From Streptomyces caelestis (lineage in GTDB: Bacteria > Actinomycetota > Actinomycetes > Streptomycetales > Streptomycetaceae), in the NCBI RefSeq assembly GCF_001279005.1, contig NZ_LGCN01000063.1, positions 62,001 through 126,000 of the forward strand: a stretch of DNA of 64,000 nt, read 5' to 3'. Shown here piece after piece: positions 17,053-25,466 of the stretch. The notes beneath the pieces were generated by a model, which saw only the letters and a program-made list of their open reading frames with translations, was not told the origin of the DNA and made no database searches. A program made the position numbers and the translations under genes. Numbering within the stretch: position 1 is the stretch's first letter; each line of letters starts with the position of its first letter.

Positions 17053-18729
17053 ATGCGCGGCCTCACCGAGGCGAATCTCAAGACACTGGCCGGCGCCCGT
17101 TCCTTCGAACGCGCCCTCGGGTATCTCGACGCGGTGTCCGGGGTCGAGGTGGGTGACGGCCTGGTCACCGCGCGTGTCCATGGGACGGAGCGGTACGAGG
17201 CGGAGCTGACCCTGGACGGGCCCGGCGGACTGTCCGGCGCGTGCGACTGCCCGTACGGTCTGGAGGGCAACTTCTGCAAGCACCTGGTCGCCCTCGGCCT
17301 GACCGTGCTCGCCCGGCCGGAGAGCCTGTCGCGGCAGCGGAAGACGGCCCGGGAGCGCGCACAGGACCTCGACGGGTGGCTGTCCGCCCTCTCCAAGGGC
17401 GAGTTGCTCGCCCTGCTGCGAGAACAGATCGACGAGGACCGGCAGCTGCGGCGCCGCCTGGAACTGCGGGCCGCGAGCGCCCGCGGGGACCTCACCGCGG
17501 TCCGGTCCCGTATCCGCGACCTGCTCGACATCGGCCCCTTCGCGCAGTACGGCTACGTCGAGTACGCCGACGCCCGCGCCTACGCCGACCAGGCCCGGCA
17601 GGCGGTGTCCGCGATCGGCGCGCTGACCGGCTCGGGCCGGGCCGCCGACGCGATCACCCTGGCGCGGGAGGCGATGCGATTGCTGGCCGAGGCGGTGGAG
17701 AGCGTCGACGACTCCGACGGCCGGCTCGGGCGGATCGGCGCGGATCTCGCCGACGCCCACCTCGACGCGTGCCGCGCGGCACGCCCCGACCCCCAGGAGC
17801 TCGCACGCTGGCTGGCCGGCCATGTGCTCGGCGACGTCGACGACGGCCTGACCGACATCGATCCGCTCGACTACGACGATGTCCTCGGCGAAGAGGGCAT
17901 GGCCGTCCTGCGGAAGCTGGCCGTCGAGGCGTGGCGGCGCAACCGCCGCGGCTGGGCGGAGAAGTACCTGATGGAGCGTCTGGCCAAGGCCGGGGGAGAC
18001 GTCGACGCGGTGATCGCCGTGCACGCGGCCGACCTCGCACCGAGCGGCCACACCCATCTGGTCATCGCCCGCGAGCTGGAGGCCGCCCGGCGTTTCGACG
18101 AGGCCCTGGACTGGGCGGAACGCGGTGTCCGGGACGTCCGGGACCTCTCCGCCGTGGACACCGCTCTCGTCGACCACCTCTGCGACCGCTATGCGCGGGC
18201 GGGCCGGATCGCCGACGCCGTCGCCGTGCGCCGCGACCACTTCGGCGCCCGCCGCTCACTGCTCGCGTACCAGCAGCTGCGCGCCGCCGCGCGGGCCGCG
18301 GACAGCTGGCCGGCCGAGCGCGAGGGAGCCCTCGCCCTGTTGCGCGCCGACGCGGAGCGGCCGGGACAGAGCCGGTACGACGGTCCCGTCCTGATCGACG
18401 CCCTGCTCGACGGCAAGGACGTCGACGCCGCCTGGCAGGCCGCTGCCCGAACCGGCGCCCACGACCGGCAGTGGCTCACGCTCGCCGACCGGGCGCGGGC
18501 CACCCGTCCCGCCGACGCGCTCGGCGTCTACCTGCGCCTGGCGGAGCCACTGACCAGGGAGACCGGCAACAGGGTCTACGAGCGGCTCGTCGGCCTGTTG
18601 CTGAGCATCCGCGACTGCCACCGCAGCCTGGGCACGGAAGGTGAATTCGCCGCTCACGTCACCGCCTTGCGCACCGCACAGAAACGCAAGCGGAACCTGA
18701 TGCGCCTGATGGACGAACACGGTCTGTGA
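17053..18729 (+). CDS. SWIM zinc-finger protein with helical-repeat body
   Basis: 558 residues. A SWIM motif CxCx8CxH lies near the N-terminus with Cys64, Cys66, Cys75 and His77 in CDCPYGLEGNFCKH. The remaining ~450 residues are Ala/Leu/Arg-rich helices with TPR-like pattern (FDEALDWAERGVRDV). SWIM domains bind nucleic acid or protein; the body would be a scaffold. No enzyme motif is visible. ATG at 17053 is preceded by GCGGAAGAGG. In some actinobacteria SWIM genes cluster with MoxR and vWA genes; a MoxR-vWA operon begins 0.75 kb downstream, separated by the tRNA-like gene, so a functional link is only a guess. Confidence 0.85.
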   Translation: MRGLTEANLKTLAGARSFERALGYLDAVSGVEVGDGLVTARVHGTERYEAELTLDGPGGLSGACDCPYGLEGNFCKHLVALGLTVLARPESLSRQRKTARERAQDLDGWLSALSKGELLALLREQIDEDRQLRRRLELRAASARGDLTAVRSRIRDLLDIGPFAQYGYVEYADARAYADQARQAVSAIGALTGSGRAADAITLAREAMRLLAEAVESVDDSDGRLGRIGADLADAHLDACRAARPDPQELARWLAGHVLGDVDDGLTDIDPLDYDDVLGEEGMAVLRKLAVEAWRRNRRGWAEKYLMERLAKAGGDVDAVIAVHAADLAPSGHTHLVIARELEAARRFDEALDWAERGVRDVRDLSAVDTALVDHLCDRYARAGRIADAVAVRRDHFGARRSLLAYQQLRAAARAADSWPAEREGALALLRADAERPGQSRYDGPVLIDALLDGKDVDAAWQAAARTGAHDRQWLTLADRARATRPADALGVYLRLAEPLTRETGNRVYERLVGLLLSIRDCHRSLGTEGEFAAHVTALRTAQKRKRNLMRLMDEHGL

Positions 18730-19266
18730 ACCGCATGACGGCTCCGGCGTCCGCCCGGCCCGCGTCGCGGGGCCCGGGGTCCCTCGGACCGGTCGCATGG
18801 TCGGTCACCCTGCGGTCATCCCGCCATGCGGGACGACGCGTTGGCGGCCGGATCCCACAGGAACGGACTCGCTCGACGACGTGAGGCCGGCCGCGCTCGA
18901 CCGCGTCCGCCGGCTCGCCGACCTCCTGGGGCGTCGGCGGACCGATGTCCGGCACGCCATGGGGCACGCGCACCGGCGGTTCAGGGCGGGAGCCGCGACC
19001 TGGGCCGGGGCCGGCGGGCGCGCCTTCCCGCCGGCGGGTTCTCGGCGCCGGCCGGTGACCACCAGGTGGAGGGCCCAACGACATCGTGGGGCCCGACGGC
19101 ATCGTGGATCACATGGTCGATCCAGACCTGGTCTCCGTCGAGTCGCGTCGTCCTCGAGGGCCGAGAGGCCGCCCTTCGCCCGTGGACGAGGCCGGCGCCG
19201 CCGCCCGAGGCAGCAGGGGTCACCTGTGCGGGGGTGACGTACAGAGGGCTCCAGTCAAACAAATGA
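18730..19266. other. Gene-poor spacer
   Basis: About 540 bases with no frame I can support: all candidates are Arg/Pro/Gly-rich shadows without recognisable motifs or good start sites. It holds only general GC-rich sequence up to the promoter of the tRNA-like gene. A decayed gene cannot be excluded. Confidence 0.5.
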
Positions 19267-19294
19267 TCGACAATGCGGCGGATCCCGCTATGAT
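19267..19294 (+). promoter_or_regulatory. Promoter of the tRNA-like gene
   Basis: A -35-like TCGACA (19267-19272), a 16-base spacer and a near-consensus -10 TATGAT (19289-19294). The predicted start, about seven bases after the -10, lies at 19301-19302, just before the tRNA-like fold. Such a good vegetative promoter is rare in this GC-rich window and supports real transcription. Confidence 0.65.
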
Positions 19295-19304
19295 CTTCCA
19301 CGGC

Positions 19305-19377
19305 AAGGCTGTAGCGCAGAGGTCGTCGCGCCCTAGCATCAAGCTGGAGGACGTCGGTTCGAATCCGACCGGCCTTG
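19305..19377 (+). tRNA. tRNA-like gene with abnormal anticodon arm
   Basis: A 73-nt cloverleaf can be drawn. The acceptor AAGGCTG pairs with CGGCCTT (one U-G) and is followed by G73 and CCG. U8-A9 precede a D-arm GCGC / GCGC with a loop containing GG. A 5-nt variable loop and a perfect T-arm GTCGG-TTCGAAT-CCGAC complete it. The anticodon arm is odd: CTAGC pairs with GCTGG around only five bases (ATCAA); opening the last pair gives a 7-nt loop CATCAAG whose positions 34-36 read UCA (UGA codon), but position 33 is A, not the universal U. So it may be a non-decoding tRNA mimic, an opal-type suppressor-like tRNA or a pseudo-tRNA. It has its own promoter. Confidence 0.65.
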
Positions 19378-19486
19378 CCGCCCTTGTCGTGGAGGAACGT
19401 CGATTGGCGCCGGTCCGTCCTGGGCGGGCGGAGGGCGGTGCCGCCCCCGGCGGGCCGGGCGCCGGCGATGGACCGGTGGAGTGGTG

Positions 19487-20623
19487 ATGACGCAGCCGAC
19501 ACCCGTGCGCTGCCCGGCGATCGAGCACCCGGACATCCCGGTCGGCGATCCGGCCGGCCTGGACCCGCTGCTGGCCAGGCTGCGGTCGGACCGGGCGGTC
19601 GGGGCCGACGAGGCGTTCCCGCTCGGCACCCTGCGCGCGGACGGCCGTGTCGACCTGTGCAAGCAGGGGCTCGGAGCGGCCGGCGCCGCCCGGCTGATGC
19701 CCGTCGCGGCCGGCTCGCCGCACGCCCGGCACGTCCTGCTCGGCACCAACGCCATCGGCGACGAAGGGGCGTCGACGGTCGCCCGCGCGCTCGCCGACGG
19801 CCACGGCCTGCACACCCTCTACCTCGGCTGCAACCGCATCGGCCCGGAGGGCGCCGCCGCGCTCGCCGGCGCGCTCTCCACGGACGACACCGTCCGCGCC
19901 CTGTGGCTCAAGCGCAACCCGGTGGGCGACGACGGCGCCGCGGCCCTCGCCGCGATGCTCCGCCGCAACACCACGCTGCGCACCCTCGACCTGGTCAACA
20001 CCGGTGTCACCACCGGGAGTCTGCGCGCGCTGCTCGACGCCCTCACCGGCCGCCCGCGCCCGGTGGAACGCCTCTTCCTCGGGGGGAACGGCCTGACCGC
20101 CGACGCCGCCGGCCTGCTGGCGGCGCTGATCCGGGAGGCGGGCGTGCGCGAGCTCTACCTGCCCGCCAACCACCTGGGCGACGAGGGCGCCGCCGTCCTC
20201 GCGGCGGCCGCCGCCGACTCCGGACGGCCGGTGCGCCTGGGCCTGGGCGGCAACGGCATCGGCCCCGCCGGAGCGCGCGCCCTCGCCGACGCCCTGGGCG
20301 CCATCGAGGCGCTCGACCTGGGACGGCCCATGTCGGAGCGGAGCCTCGGCGCCCCCGCCAACGCCACCGGCGACGAAGGCGCCCGCGCGCTGGCCGCCGC
20401 GCTCCCGGGCAGCCCGCTGCGCCGACTGGAGCTGTGCCACACCGGGCTCACCGGACGGGGCGCGAAGTCCCTGCTGGCGGCGGTGCCGGACGACTCACCG
20501 CTGGAGTACGTCGGTCTGGGGCCGGGACTGCCCCGGAAGGTGAAGCGCTCCTTCACCCAGCGCCTGCGGCCCGGGGCCGGGGCCCATCCCGACCTGCGCG
20601 CGATAGGAAGTGTCTACCGGTGA
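19487..20623 (+). CDS. Leucine-rich repeat protein (ribonuclease-inhibitor type)
   Basis: 378 residues. From about residue 75 to 345 there are roughly nine LRRs of the RI type, each like L-x-L-x-x-N-x-I-G-D-E-G-A-x-A-L-A-x-A-L (for example at NAIGDEGA, NRIGPEGA, NPVGDDGA, NHLGDEGA, NGIGPAGA). They form a curved protein-binding horseshoe. No signal peptide or enzyme motif, so it is probably a cytoplasmic recognition subunit. First gene of a four-gene operon; its stop overlaps the next start (GTGA). ATG at 19487 has GGTGGA upstream; GTG at 19484 is an alternative. Confidence 0.82.
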   Translation: MTQPTPVRCPAIEHPDIPVGDPAGLDPLLARLRSDRAVGADEAFPLGTLRADGRVDLCKQGLGAAGAARLMPVAAGSPHARHVLLGTNAIGDEGASTVARALADGHGLHTLYLGCNRIGPEGAAALAGALSTDDTVRALWLKRNPVGDDGAAALAAMLRRNTTLRTLDLVNTGVTTGSLRALLDALTGRPRPVERLFLGGNGLTADAAGLLAALIREAGVRELYLPANHLGDEGAAVLAAAAADSGRPVRLGLGGNGIGPAGARALADALGAIEALDLGRPMSERSLGAPANATGDEGARALAAALPGSPLRRLELCHTGLTGRGAKSLLAAVPDDSPLEYVGLGPGLPRKVKRSFTQRLRPGAGAHPDLRAIGSVYR

Positions 20624-22425
20624 ACAGCCGCCCCGAACCGCCCTGCTTCTCCCCGGAGGAGGCGGCGAGCCGGCGACGCGTCCGCCGCTACGCGGTGCCC
20701 CGGCGGATGATCGAGCGCGCGACCGAGCGCCGTACGGCCGGCGACTGGCGGGGAGCGTGCGCGGCGGCCCTGGTGGACGTCGACATCGACCTGCCGGAGG
20801 TCGCCGAGCACTGCGGCGACGACGTCGCCGCGGCGCTGGAGGACGACCTGCGCCACCTGGTCCCGGATCTGGTGCGCTGGCACCTGCCCCGGGTGCTGGG
20901 CGGATGGACCACCCTCGACACCGACCGGACCGTCGTCCTCGCCCGCTACCGGCCGGTGCGGGCGGGCGAAGGCCCCCGTTCCACGCCGTACCTGCACCTC
21001 ACCACGCCCGCGATGCGAGAGGGCCCGCAGCGGATCACCCTGCGGTTCCGCACCGTCGCGGACGAGAGGACCGCCGGCGTCTTCGGGAGCCGGACCGAGG
21101 ACTGGCGCTACGCCCGGCACCTGTGGGACGCGCGGCACACCGCCGAACTGCGCGAGCGGTGCGGCGGCGGCGCCGAACGGCCCCCCTTCTTCCACGCCGA
21201 CGGCCGACCGCGCCGTACGGACGAACTGCCCACCGCCGATCCCGGCCCCGCCGACGCGGCGGCCCGGGCCGAGTGGGTCACCCTGCTGCACCAGAAGGGC
21301 GAGGTCGAGGCGGCCTTCGCCGCCTCCGGGATCGAACTCGACCTGACACCCCCGACCGGTCCCGGCTGGTACCGGGCCGATCCGGCGGCGCTCCTCGGCA
21401 GGCTCGCGTTCGACCACACCCGCCTGGAGCGGGAGGTCCGCCGGCTGACGGGCGAGGGCGTCGGCGACCGCTTCCTCGTCGTCGGCGACTGGCGCACCCG
21501 CGTCCTGCTGGAGCCGACGGGCGCCGGTCTCGGGGTGAGGGCCGCCGGCCGCGAGGAGTCCAAGGACCTGCCCTTCCTGGCCGAGGCACTCTGGCGCAGG
21601 CTCCCCGACCTCGACCTGCTGCGCGTCGGCGGGGTCGAGCCGGAACACCTGCACCCACTGGTCCGCGAGGCGCTGTTCCCCGGCCTCCGGGCCGCCGACG
21701 GGACCGGCGGCCCGCCGGGCCCCGGTCTCCCCGAACCCGTCCGGGTGCGCTGCCGGGGCGCATGGCACGAGGTGGGCTTCCGCCCCGGCGGTCTGCTCCG
21801 CATGCCGCACAGCGACGAGGAGCAGCGGCGCGAGCGGGCCCTGCGCGCCTTCGGCGGCGCGGTCGCCGGGTGCTTCGCCGTCGAGCAGACCTGGGCGTCG
21901 GGCGACGGCCGGCTGCCGAAGGCGCTGCGCGCCCAGCGCCGGGACCTGTTCCTGCGCGCCCAGCACGGCGACACCCACGGCGTGCTCCAGCTCCTGGACG
22001 CGGGCGTGGACCCCCGGGTCCGCGACGCCTTCGGACGCTCGCTGCTCCACGTCCTGCACCTCCTCGACCACGAACCGCTGCTGCCCCGGCTGCTCGCGGC
22101 GGGGCTCGACCTGGAGGCCAGGGACCGGCGGGAGCGCACACCGCTTTTCACGGCGGTCAACGACGGCGGTTCCCGGGCCCTCGTGGAGGCGTTCCTCGCC
22201 GCCGGCGCCCGGACCGACGTGGCCGACCAGTCGGAGCTGTCGCTGGCCCACCTCGTCCGCCGGTACAAGCGGTCCGATCTGATCTTCCTGCGGCGGCGGG
22301 TGCGGGAGGAACATCCGGACGCCGGCGGCGACTGGTGGGAGGACTGGATGGACCAGTACGAGAGATACCGCGAGGACGAGTACGACGGCGAGGACGAGTA
22401 CGACGGCGAGGACGTGCCCCTGTGA
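20620..22425 (+). CDS. Large protein with C-terminal ankyrin repeats
   Basis: 601 residues from a GTG overlapping the LRR stop, with AGGAAG upstream. Residues ~1-430 match no family I know. Residues ~445-560 carry about three ankyrin repeats (FLRAQHGDTHGVLQLLDAGVDPRVRD, then FGRSLLHVLHLLDHEPLLPRLLAAGLDLEARD, then RRERTPLFTAVNDGG, here abbreviated by their first motifs). The C-terminus is highly acidic with an EDEYDG repeat. No membrane segment. As the second gene of the LRR-ANK-MoxR-vWA operon, it is probably the substrate-recognition or effector subunit of the ATPase complex; that role is inferred. Confidence 0.72.
   Translation: MNSRPEPPCFSPEEAASRRRVRRYAVPRRMIERATERRTAGDWRGACAAALVDVDIDLPEVAEHCGDDVAAALEDDLRHLVPDLVRWHLPRVLGGWTTLDTDRTVVLARYRPVRAGEGPRSTPYLHLTTPAMREGPQRITLRFRTVADERTAGVFGSRTEDWRYARHLWDARHTAELRERCGGGAERPPFFHADGRPRRTDELPTADPGPADAAARAEWVTLLHQKGEVEAAFAASGIELDLTPPTGPGWYRADPAALLGRLAFDHTRLEREVRRLTGEGVGDRFLVVGDWRTRVLLEPTGAGLGVRAAGREESKDLPFLAEALWRRLPDLDLLRVGGVEPEHLHPLVREALFPGLRAADGTGGPPGPGLPEPVRVRCRGAWHEVGFRPGGLLRMPHSDEEQRRERALRAFGGAVAGCFAVEQTWASGDGRLPKALRAQRRDLFLRAQHGDTHGVLQLLDAGVDPRVRDAFGRSLLHVLHLLDHEPLLPRLLAAGLDLEARDRRERTPLFTAVNDGGSRALVEAFLAAGARTDVADQSELSLAHLVRRYKRSDLIFLRRRVREEHPDAGGDWWEDWMDQYERYREDEYDGEDEYDGEDVPL
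22372..22413 (+). repeat. Short 18-bp tandem repeat encoding EDEYDG
   Basis: GAGGACGAGTACGACGGC occurs at 22372-22389 and again at 22390-22407, with a partial third copy (GAGGAC). It encodes an acidic tail on the ankyrin protein and could vary in copy number by slippage. Confidence 0.85.
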
Positions 22426-23609
22426 ACACCGGCCCAGGCCCGCTGGCCGCCGCGGACGACCTCGTCGCCAGACTGCGCGCCCGGCGCACCGAACCCGCCG
22501 CCAGCCCGCAACTGGAGGCGCTCGCGCTGGCCGTGACGGCCAACCAGCCGGTCCTGCTGTGGGGCGAGCCGGGCATCGGCAAGTCGGCCGGCCTGGAGCA
22601 GCTCGCCGCCGGACTCGGCCTCCCGCTGGAGACGGTCATCGCCAGCGTGCACGAGCCGTCGGACTTCGCGGGGCTGCCGATCGTCGGGGACGACCCGGCC
22701 ACCACCGGTGTGCCGATGGCCCCGCCCGACTGGGCGGTCCGGCTCACCCGCGCCGGACAGGGCCTGCTCTTCTTCGACGAACTGTCCTCCGCGCCCCCGG
22801 CCGTGCAGGCGGCGCTGCTGCGGGTCGTCCTCGAACGCCGGGTCGGCAGCCTCGTCCTGCCCGACGCGGTGCGCATCGTCGCCGCCGCCAACCCGCCCTC
22901 CAGCGCCGCCGACGGCTGGCACCTCAGCCCGCCGCTCGCCAACCGCTTCGTCCACCTCGACTGGACCCACGACCCGGCCACGGTCGCCCGCGGCATGGCC
23001 GGCACCTGGCCGGAGGCGGCCGTCCCCGCGGTCGATCCGGCCAAGGCGCCCGGCGCCGTCGCGCGGGCCCGCGGCGCCGTCTCCGGGTTCCTCACGGCCC
23101 GCCCCGGCCTGGTCCACCACATCCCCGCCGACGCCGAGAGCCGGGGCCGCTCCTGGCCGTCCCCGCGCACCTGGGAGATGGCGCTGCGGCTGCTCGCCAC
23201 GGCGTACGCGACCGGCGCCGGCCGCGAGGCGACGGCCGCCGCGCTCACCGGCGCCGTCGGGGACGGCGCGGGCATCGAACTGCTGTCGTACCTGGAGCAC
23301 CTCGACCTGCCCGACCCCGAGCGGGTCCTGGCCGACCCCGACGCGTTCGCCCTGCCCGAGCGCGGCGACCGCCAGCTGGCCTTCCTCATCGCGATCGTCG
23401 CCGCCGTCCAGAGCGACCTCACCCGGCCCCGCTGGGAGGCCGGCTGGGCGGTCCTGGCCAAGGCCGTGGACGCGGGTGTGCCGGACGTGGCCGCCCGGGC
23501 CGCCACCGACCTCGCGTCGATGCGCCGGCTCGACTGGCCCGTACCCCCCGGCATCGACGGGTTCCTGGACCTGCTGCGGCTGTCCGGGGCCCTGCCCGGC
23601 GGCCGCTGA
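22422..23609 (+). CDS. MoxR-family AAA+ ATPase
   Basis: 395 residues from a GTG overlapping the ankyrin gene stop. Walker A GEPGIGKS at residues 48-55, Walker B GLLFFDELSSAP, a sensor-type AAANPP motif and an arginine-bearing LANRF motif identify a MoxR AAA+ ATPase. MoxR proteins form hexamers that remodel or insert cofactors into partner proteins, usually together with a vWA protein, which is the next gene. Cytoplasmic. The four genes overlap or nearly touch, so production should be stoichiometric. Confidence 0.9.
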   Translation: MNTGPGPLAAADDLVARLRARRTEPAASPQLEALALAVTANQPVLLWGEPGIGKSAGLEQLAAGLGLPLETVIASVHEPSDFAGLPIVGDDPATTGVPMAPPDWAVRLTRAGQGLLFFDELSSAPPAVQAALLRVVLERRVGSLVLPDAVRIVAAANPPSSAADGWHLSPPLANRFVHLDWTHDPATVARGMAGTWPEAAVPAVDPAKAPGAVARARGAVSGFLTARPGLVHHIPADAESRGRSWPSPRTWEMALRLLATAYATGAGREATAAALTGAVGDGAGIELLSYLEHLDLPDPERVLADPDAFALPERGDRQLAFLIAIVAAVQSDLTRPRWEAGWAVLAKAVDAGVPDVAARAATDLASMRRLDWPVPPGIDGFLDLLRLSGALPGGR

Positions 23610-23620
23610 GGCCCACGGGC

Positions 23621-24805
23621 ATGACGGAACCCGGCAGCCGCCTGGACAGGACCAAACTGCTCGCCGCCCGCTACCGCGCGGCCCACGACCGCCCCTACCT
23701 GGCGTCGGCCCTGTACGCCCTCACCGTCGTGGCGAGCCACGAGGTGCCGACCATGGGCGTGGACCGGCACTGGCGCTGCTACGTGTCGCCCGCCTTCGTC
23801 GACGCGACCCCGGTGGAGGAACTCGCCGGCGTGTGGATCCACGAGGCGGCGCACCTGCTGCGCGACCACCACGGCCGGGCCGGCCGGCTCCCCGCCGCCG
23901 AGCAGCGCGACCGGTACCGCGTCAACGTCGCCCAGGACTGCGAGATCAACGACGACCTCCTCGCCGACGGCCTGCGCCTGCCCGCCGGACGCGTCGAGCC
24001 CCGCCTCTTCGGCCTGCCCGACGGGCAGCTGTTCGAGGCGTACCTGCCCGGACTGCCCCCTCACGTACGCGAGCACGACTGCGGATCGGGCGCCCACGGC
24101 CGTCCCGCGCCCTGGGAACTCCCCGGATCCGCCGGCCCCGCCGCCCTCGGCGACGTCGAGGCCCAGGCGCTGCGCCGGCACACCGCCGAGGCGATGCGCG
24201 CCCACCACCGTTCCCGCGGCACCCTGCCCGCGGGCTGGCAGCGCTGGGCCGAGCAGGTCCTGGAACCCACGGTGGACTGGCGGCAGGCGCTGTCCGGCGC
24301 GGTCCGGGAGGCCGCCGCGTGGGCCGGCGGGGCCGTCGACTACACCTACCGCCGCCCTTCGCGCCGCACCCCGGCGCTGCGCGGCGTCGTCCTGCCCAGC
24401 CTGCGCCGCCCGCTGCCCCGGGTGGCCGTCGTCGTCGACACCTCGGGCTCGATGGGCGACGAGGAACTCGCCGCCGCCCTGGGCGAGGTCACGGGCGTCC
24501 TGCGCGAGGTCGGCGTGCGCGGCAACCGCGTCACCGTCCTCGCCTGCGACGCCGACGTGCACGCCGTGTCCCGGGTGACGGCCACCGAGCAGATCACCCT
24601 CGGCGGCGGGGGCGGCACCGACATGCGCGTCGGCATCGACGCCGCCCTCGCGGCCCGCGACCGCCCGTCCATCGTCGTCGTCCTCACCGACGGCCACACC
24701 CCCTGGCCCGCCGAAACCCCGTCCTGCCGCCTGATCGCGGCCCTGATCGGCGAGGACCCGCCCCAGCCCCCGCACTGGGTGGAGACGGTACGGGTCCCCG
24801 CCTGA
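23621..24805 (+). CDS. vWA-domain protein with N-terminal metallopeptidase-like domain (DUF2201)
   Basis: 394 residues. The N-terminal domain has H74-E-A-A-H78 (HExxH zinc motif) in VWIHEAAHLLRDHH and the downstream NVAQDCEIND segment typical of DUF2201 metallopeptidase-like proteins. The C-terminal vWA-like domain has the MIDAS sequence DTSGSMG at 273-279. vWA partners use Mg2+-dependent contacts to link a MoxR ATPase to its client. Intact HExxH means proteolysis is possible but untested. It starts 11 bases after the MoxR stop and ends the operon, converging with a minus-strand gene 8 bases away. Confidence 0.88.
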   Translation: MTEPGSRLDRTKLLAARYRAAHDRPYLASALYALTVVASHEVPTMGVDRHWRCYVSPAFVDATPVEELAGVWIHEAAHLLRDHHGRAGRLPAAEQRDRYRVNVAQDCEINDDLLADGLRLPAGRVEPRLFGLPDGQLFEAYLPGLPPHVREHDCGSGAHGRPAPWELPGSAGPAALGDVEAQALRRHTAEAMRAHHRSRGTLPAGWQRWAEQVLEPTVDWRQALSGAVREAAAWAGGAVDYTYRRPSRRTPALRGVVLPSLRRPLPRVAVVVDTSGSMGDEELAAALGEVTGVLREVGVRGNRVTVLACDADVHAVSRVTATEQITLGGGGGTDMRVGIDAALAARDRPSIVVVLTDGHTPWPAETPSCRLIAALIGEDPPQPPHWVETVRVPA

Positions 24806-24813
24806 CGGCATGG

Positions 24814-25395
24814 TCAGTCGCCGAGGGTGAACGCGAGGGCGCCCGCGCGCAGTTCGTCCTCGGTCTGGGTGAGGCCGCCGCGGTGGGAGACCTCGACCGT
24901 GTAGAACTTCGAGCCCGGCGTGATGTCGTCGACCGTGAAGGGGAACTCGCAGCCCAGCTCCGTCTTCCGGCCGAGGCCCAGACCGCCCTTGGCGACGAGG
25001 GTCCCGGCGGCGTCGGTGACGCTGACCTGGGCGCCGAAGTCGATGTCGGAGTAGCCGTCCGTTCCGGTACACGGGTCGCCGGAGTCGAGACCCGCGCCGA
25101 TCCCGGTGACGGTGAGCGTCCCGTCGGTGCTGAACGTCTCTTCCGAGCCGTCGGCCAGCGACACCCCCGCCCAGCAGGCTCCCACCACGGCGGCCCCGAG
25201 GCCGGCGCCGATCGCGAGGACGGTGCCGCGCGACAGCCGCGACCAGCGGGAGGCGGACGCGGTCGGCGGGTGGTCGGGCAGTGCGGGGAGCGGCCCGGCG
25301 GGCGCGAGGGCCGGCTCCTCGGCCGTTCCCCGGCTCGTTTCGGAGACCTCGGCCGGGGCCGGGGGAGGGGTGGGCTGCTGCTCGGGGGAGGACAT
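24814..25395 (-). CDS. Single-pass membrane protein, function unknown
   Basis: 193 residues. A Pro/Glu-rich cytoplasmic N-terminus (~1-50) leads to one transmembrane segment, TVLAIGAGLGAAVVGACWAG (about 58-77), and an extracytoplasmic domain of ~110 residues with two cysteines (Cys in GDPCTGTD and LGCEFPF) that could form a disulfide. The ATG has AGGAAG upstream. I do not recognise the family. Its layout resembles the protein at 26239-26871. Confidence 0.72.
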   Translation of the reverse strand: MSSPEQQPTPPPAPAEVSETSRGTAEEPALAPAGPLPALPDHPPTASASRWSRLSRGTVLAIGAGLGAAVVGACWAGVSLADGSEETFSTDGTLTVTGIGAGLDSGDPCTGTDGYSDIDFGAQVSVTDAAGTLVAKGGLGLGRKTELGCEFPFTVDDITPGSKFYTVEVSHRGGLTQTEDELRAGALAFTLGD

Positions 25396-25466
25396 CGCGG
25401 AACTTCCTTTCGGCACGAGGGCGCGGAGGTGTGGCGGGAGGAGGGCGTGGCGAGCGGACACGGGGC

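Noticed and set aside
18730..19260. Several 140-170 codon frames on both strands in the spacer before the tRNA-like gene
   Set aside because: Compositionally biased, without ribosome sites or family matches.
19305..19377. Calling this an ordinary tRNA (for example Leu-CAA or Sec)
   Set aside because: No long variable arm as in Leu or Sec tRNAs, and no normal seven-base anticodon loop with U33; only a tRNA-like call is justified.
22372..22413. CRISPR-like direct repeats
   Set aside because: Only 2.3 adjacent copies without spacers, inside a coding sequence.
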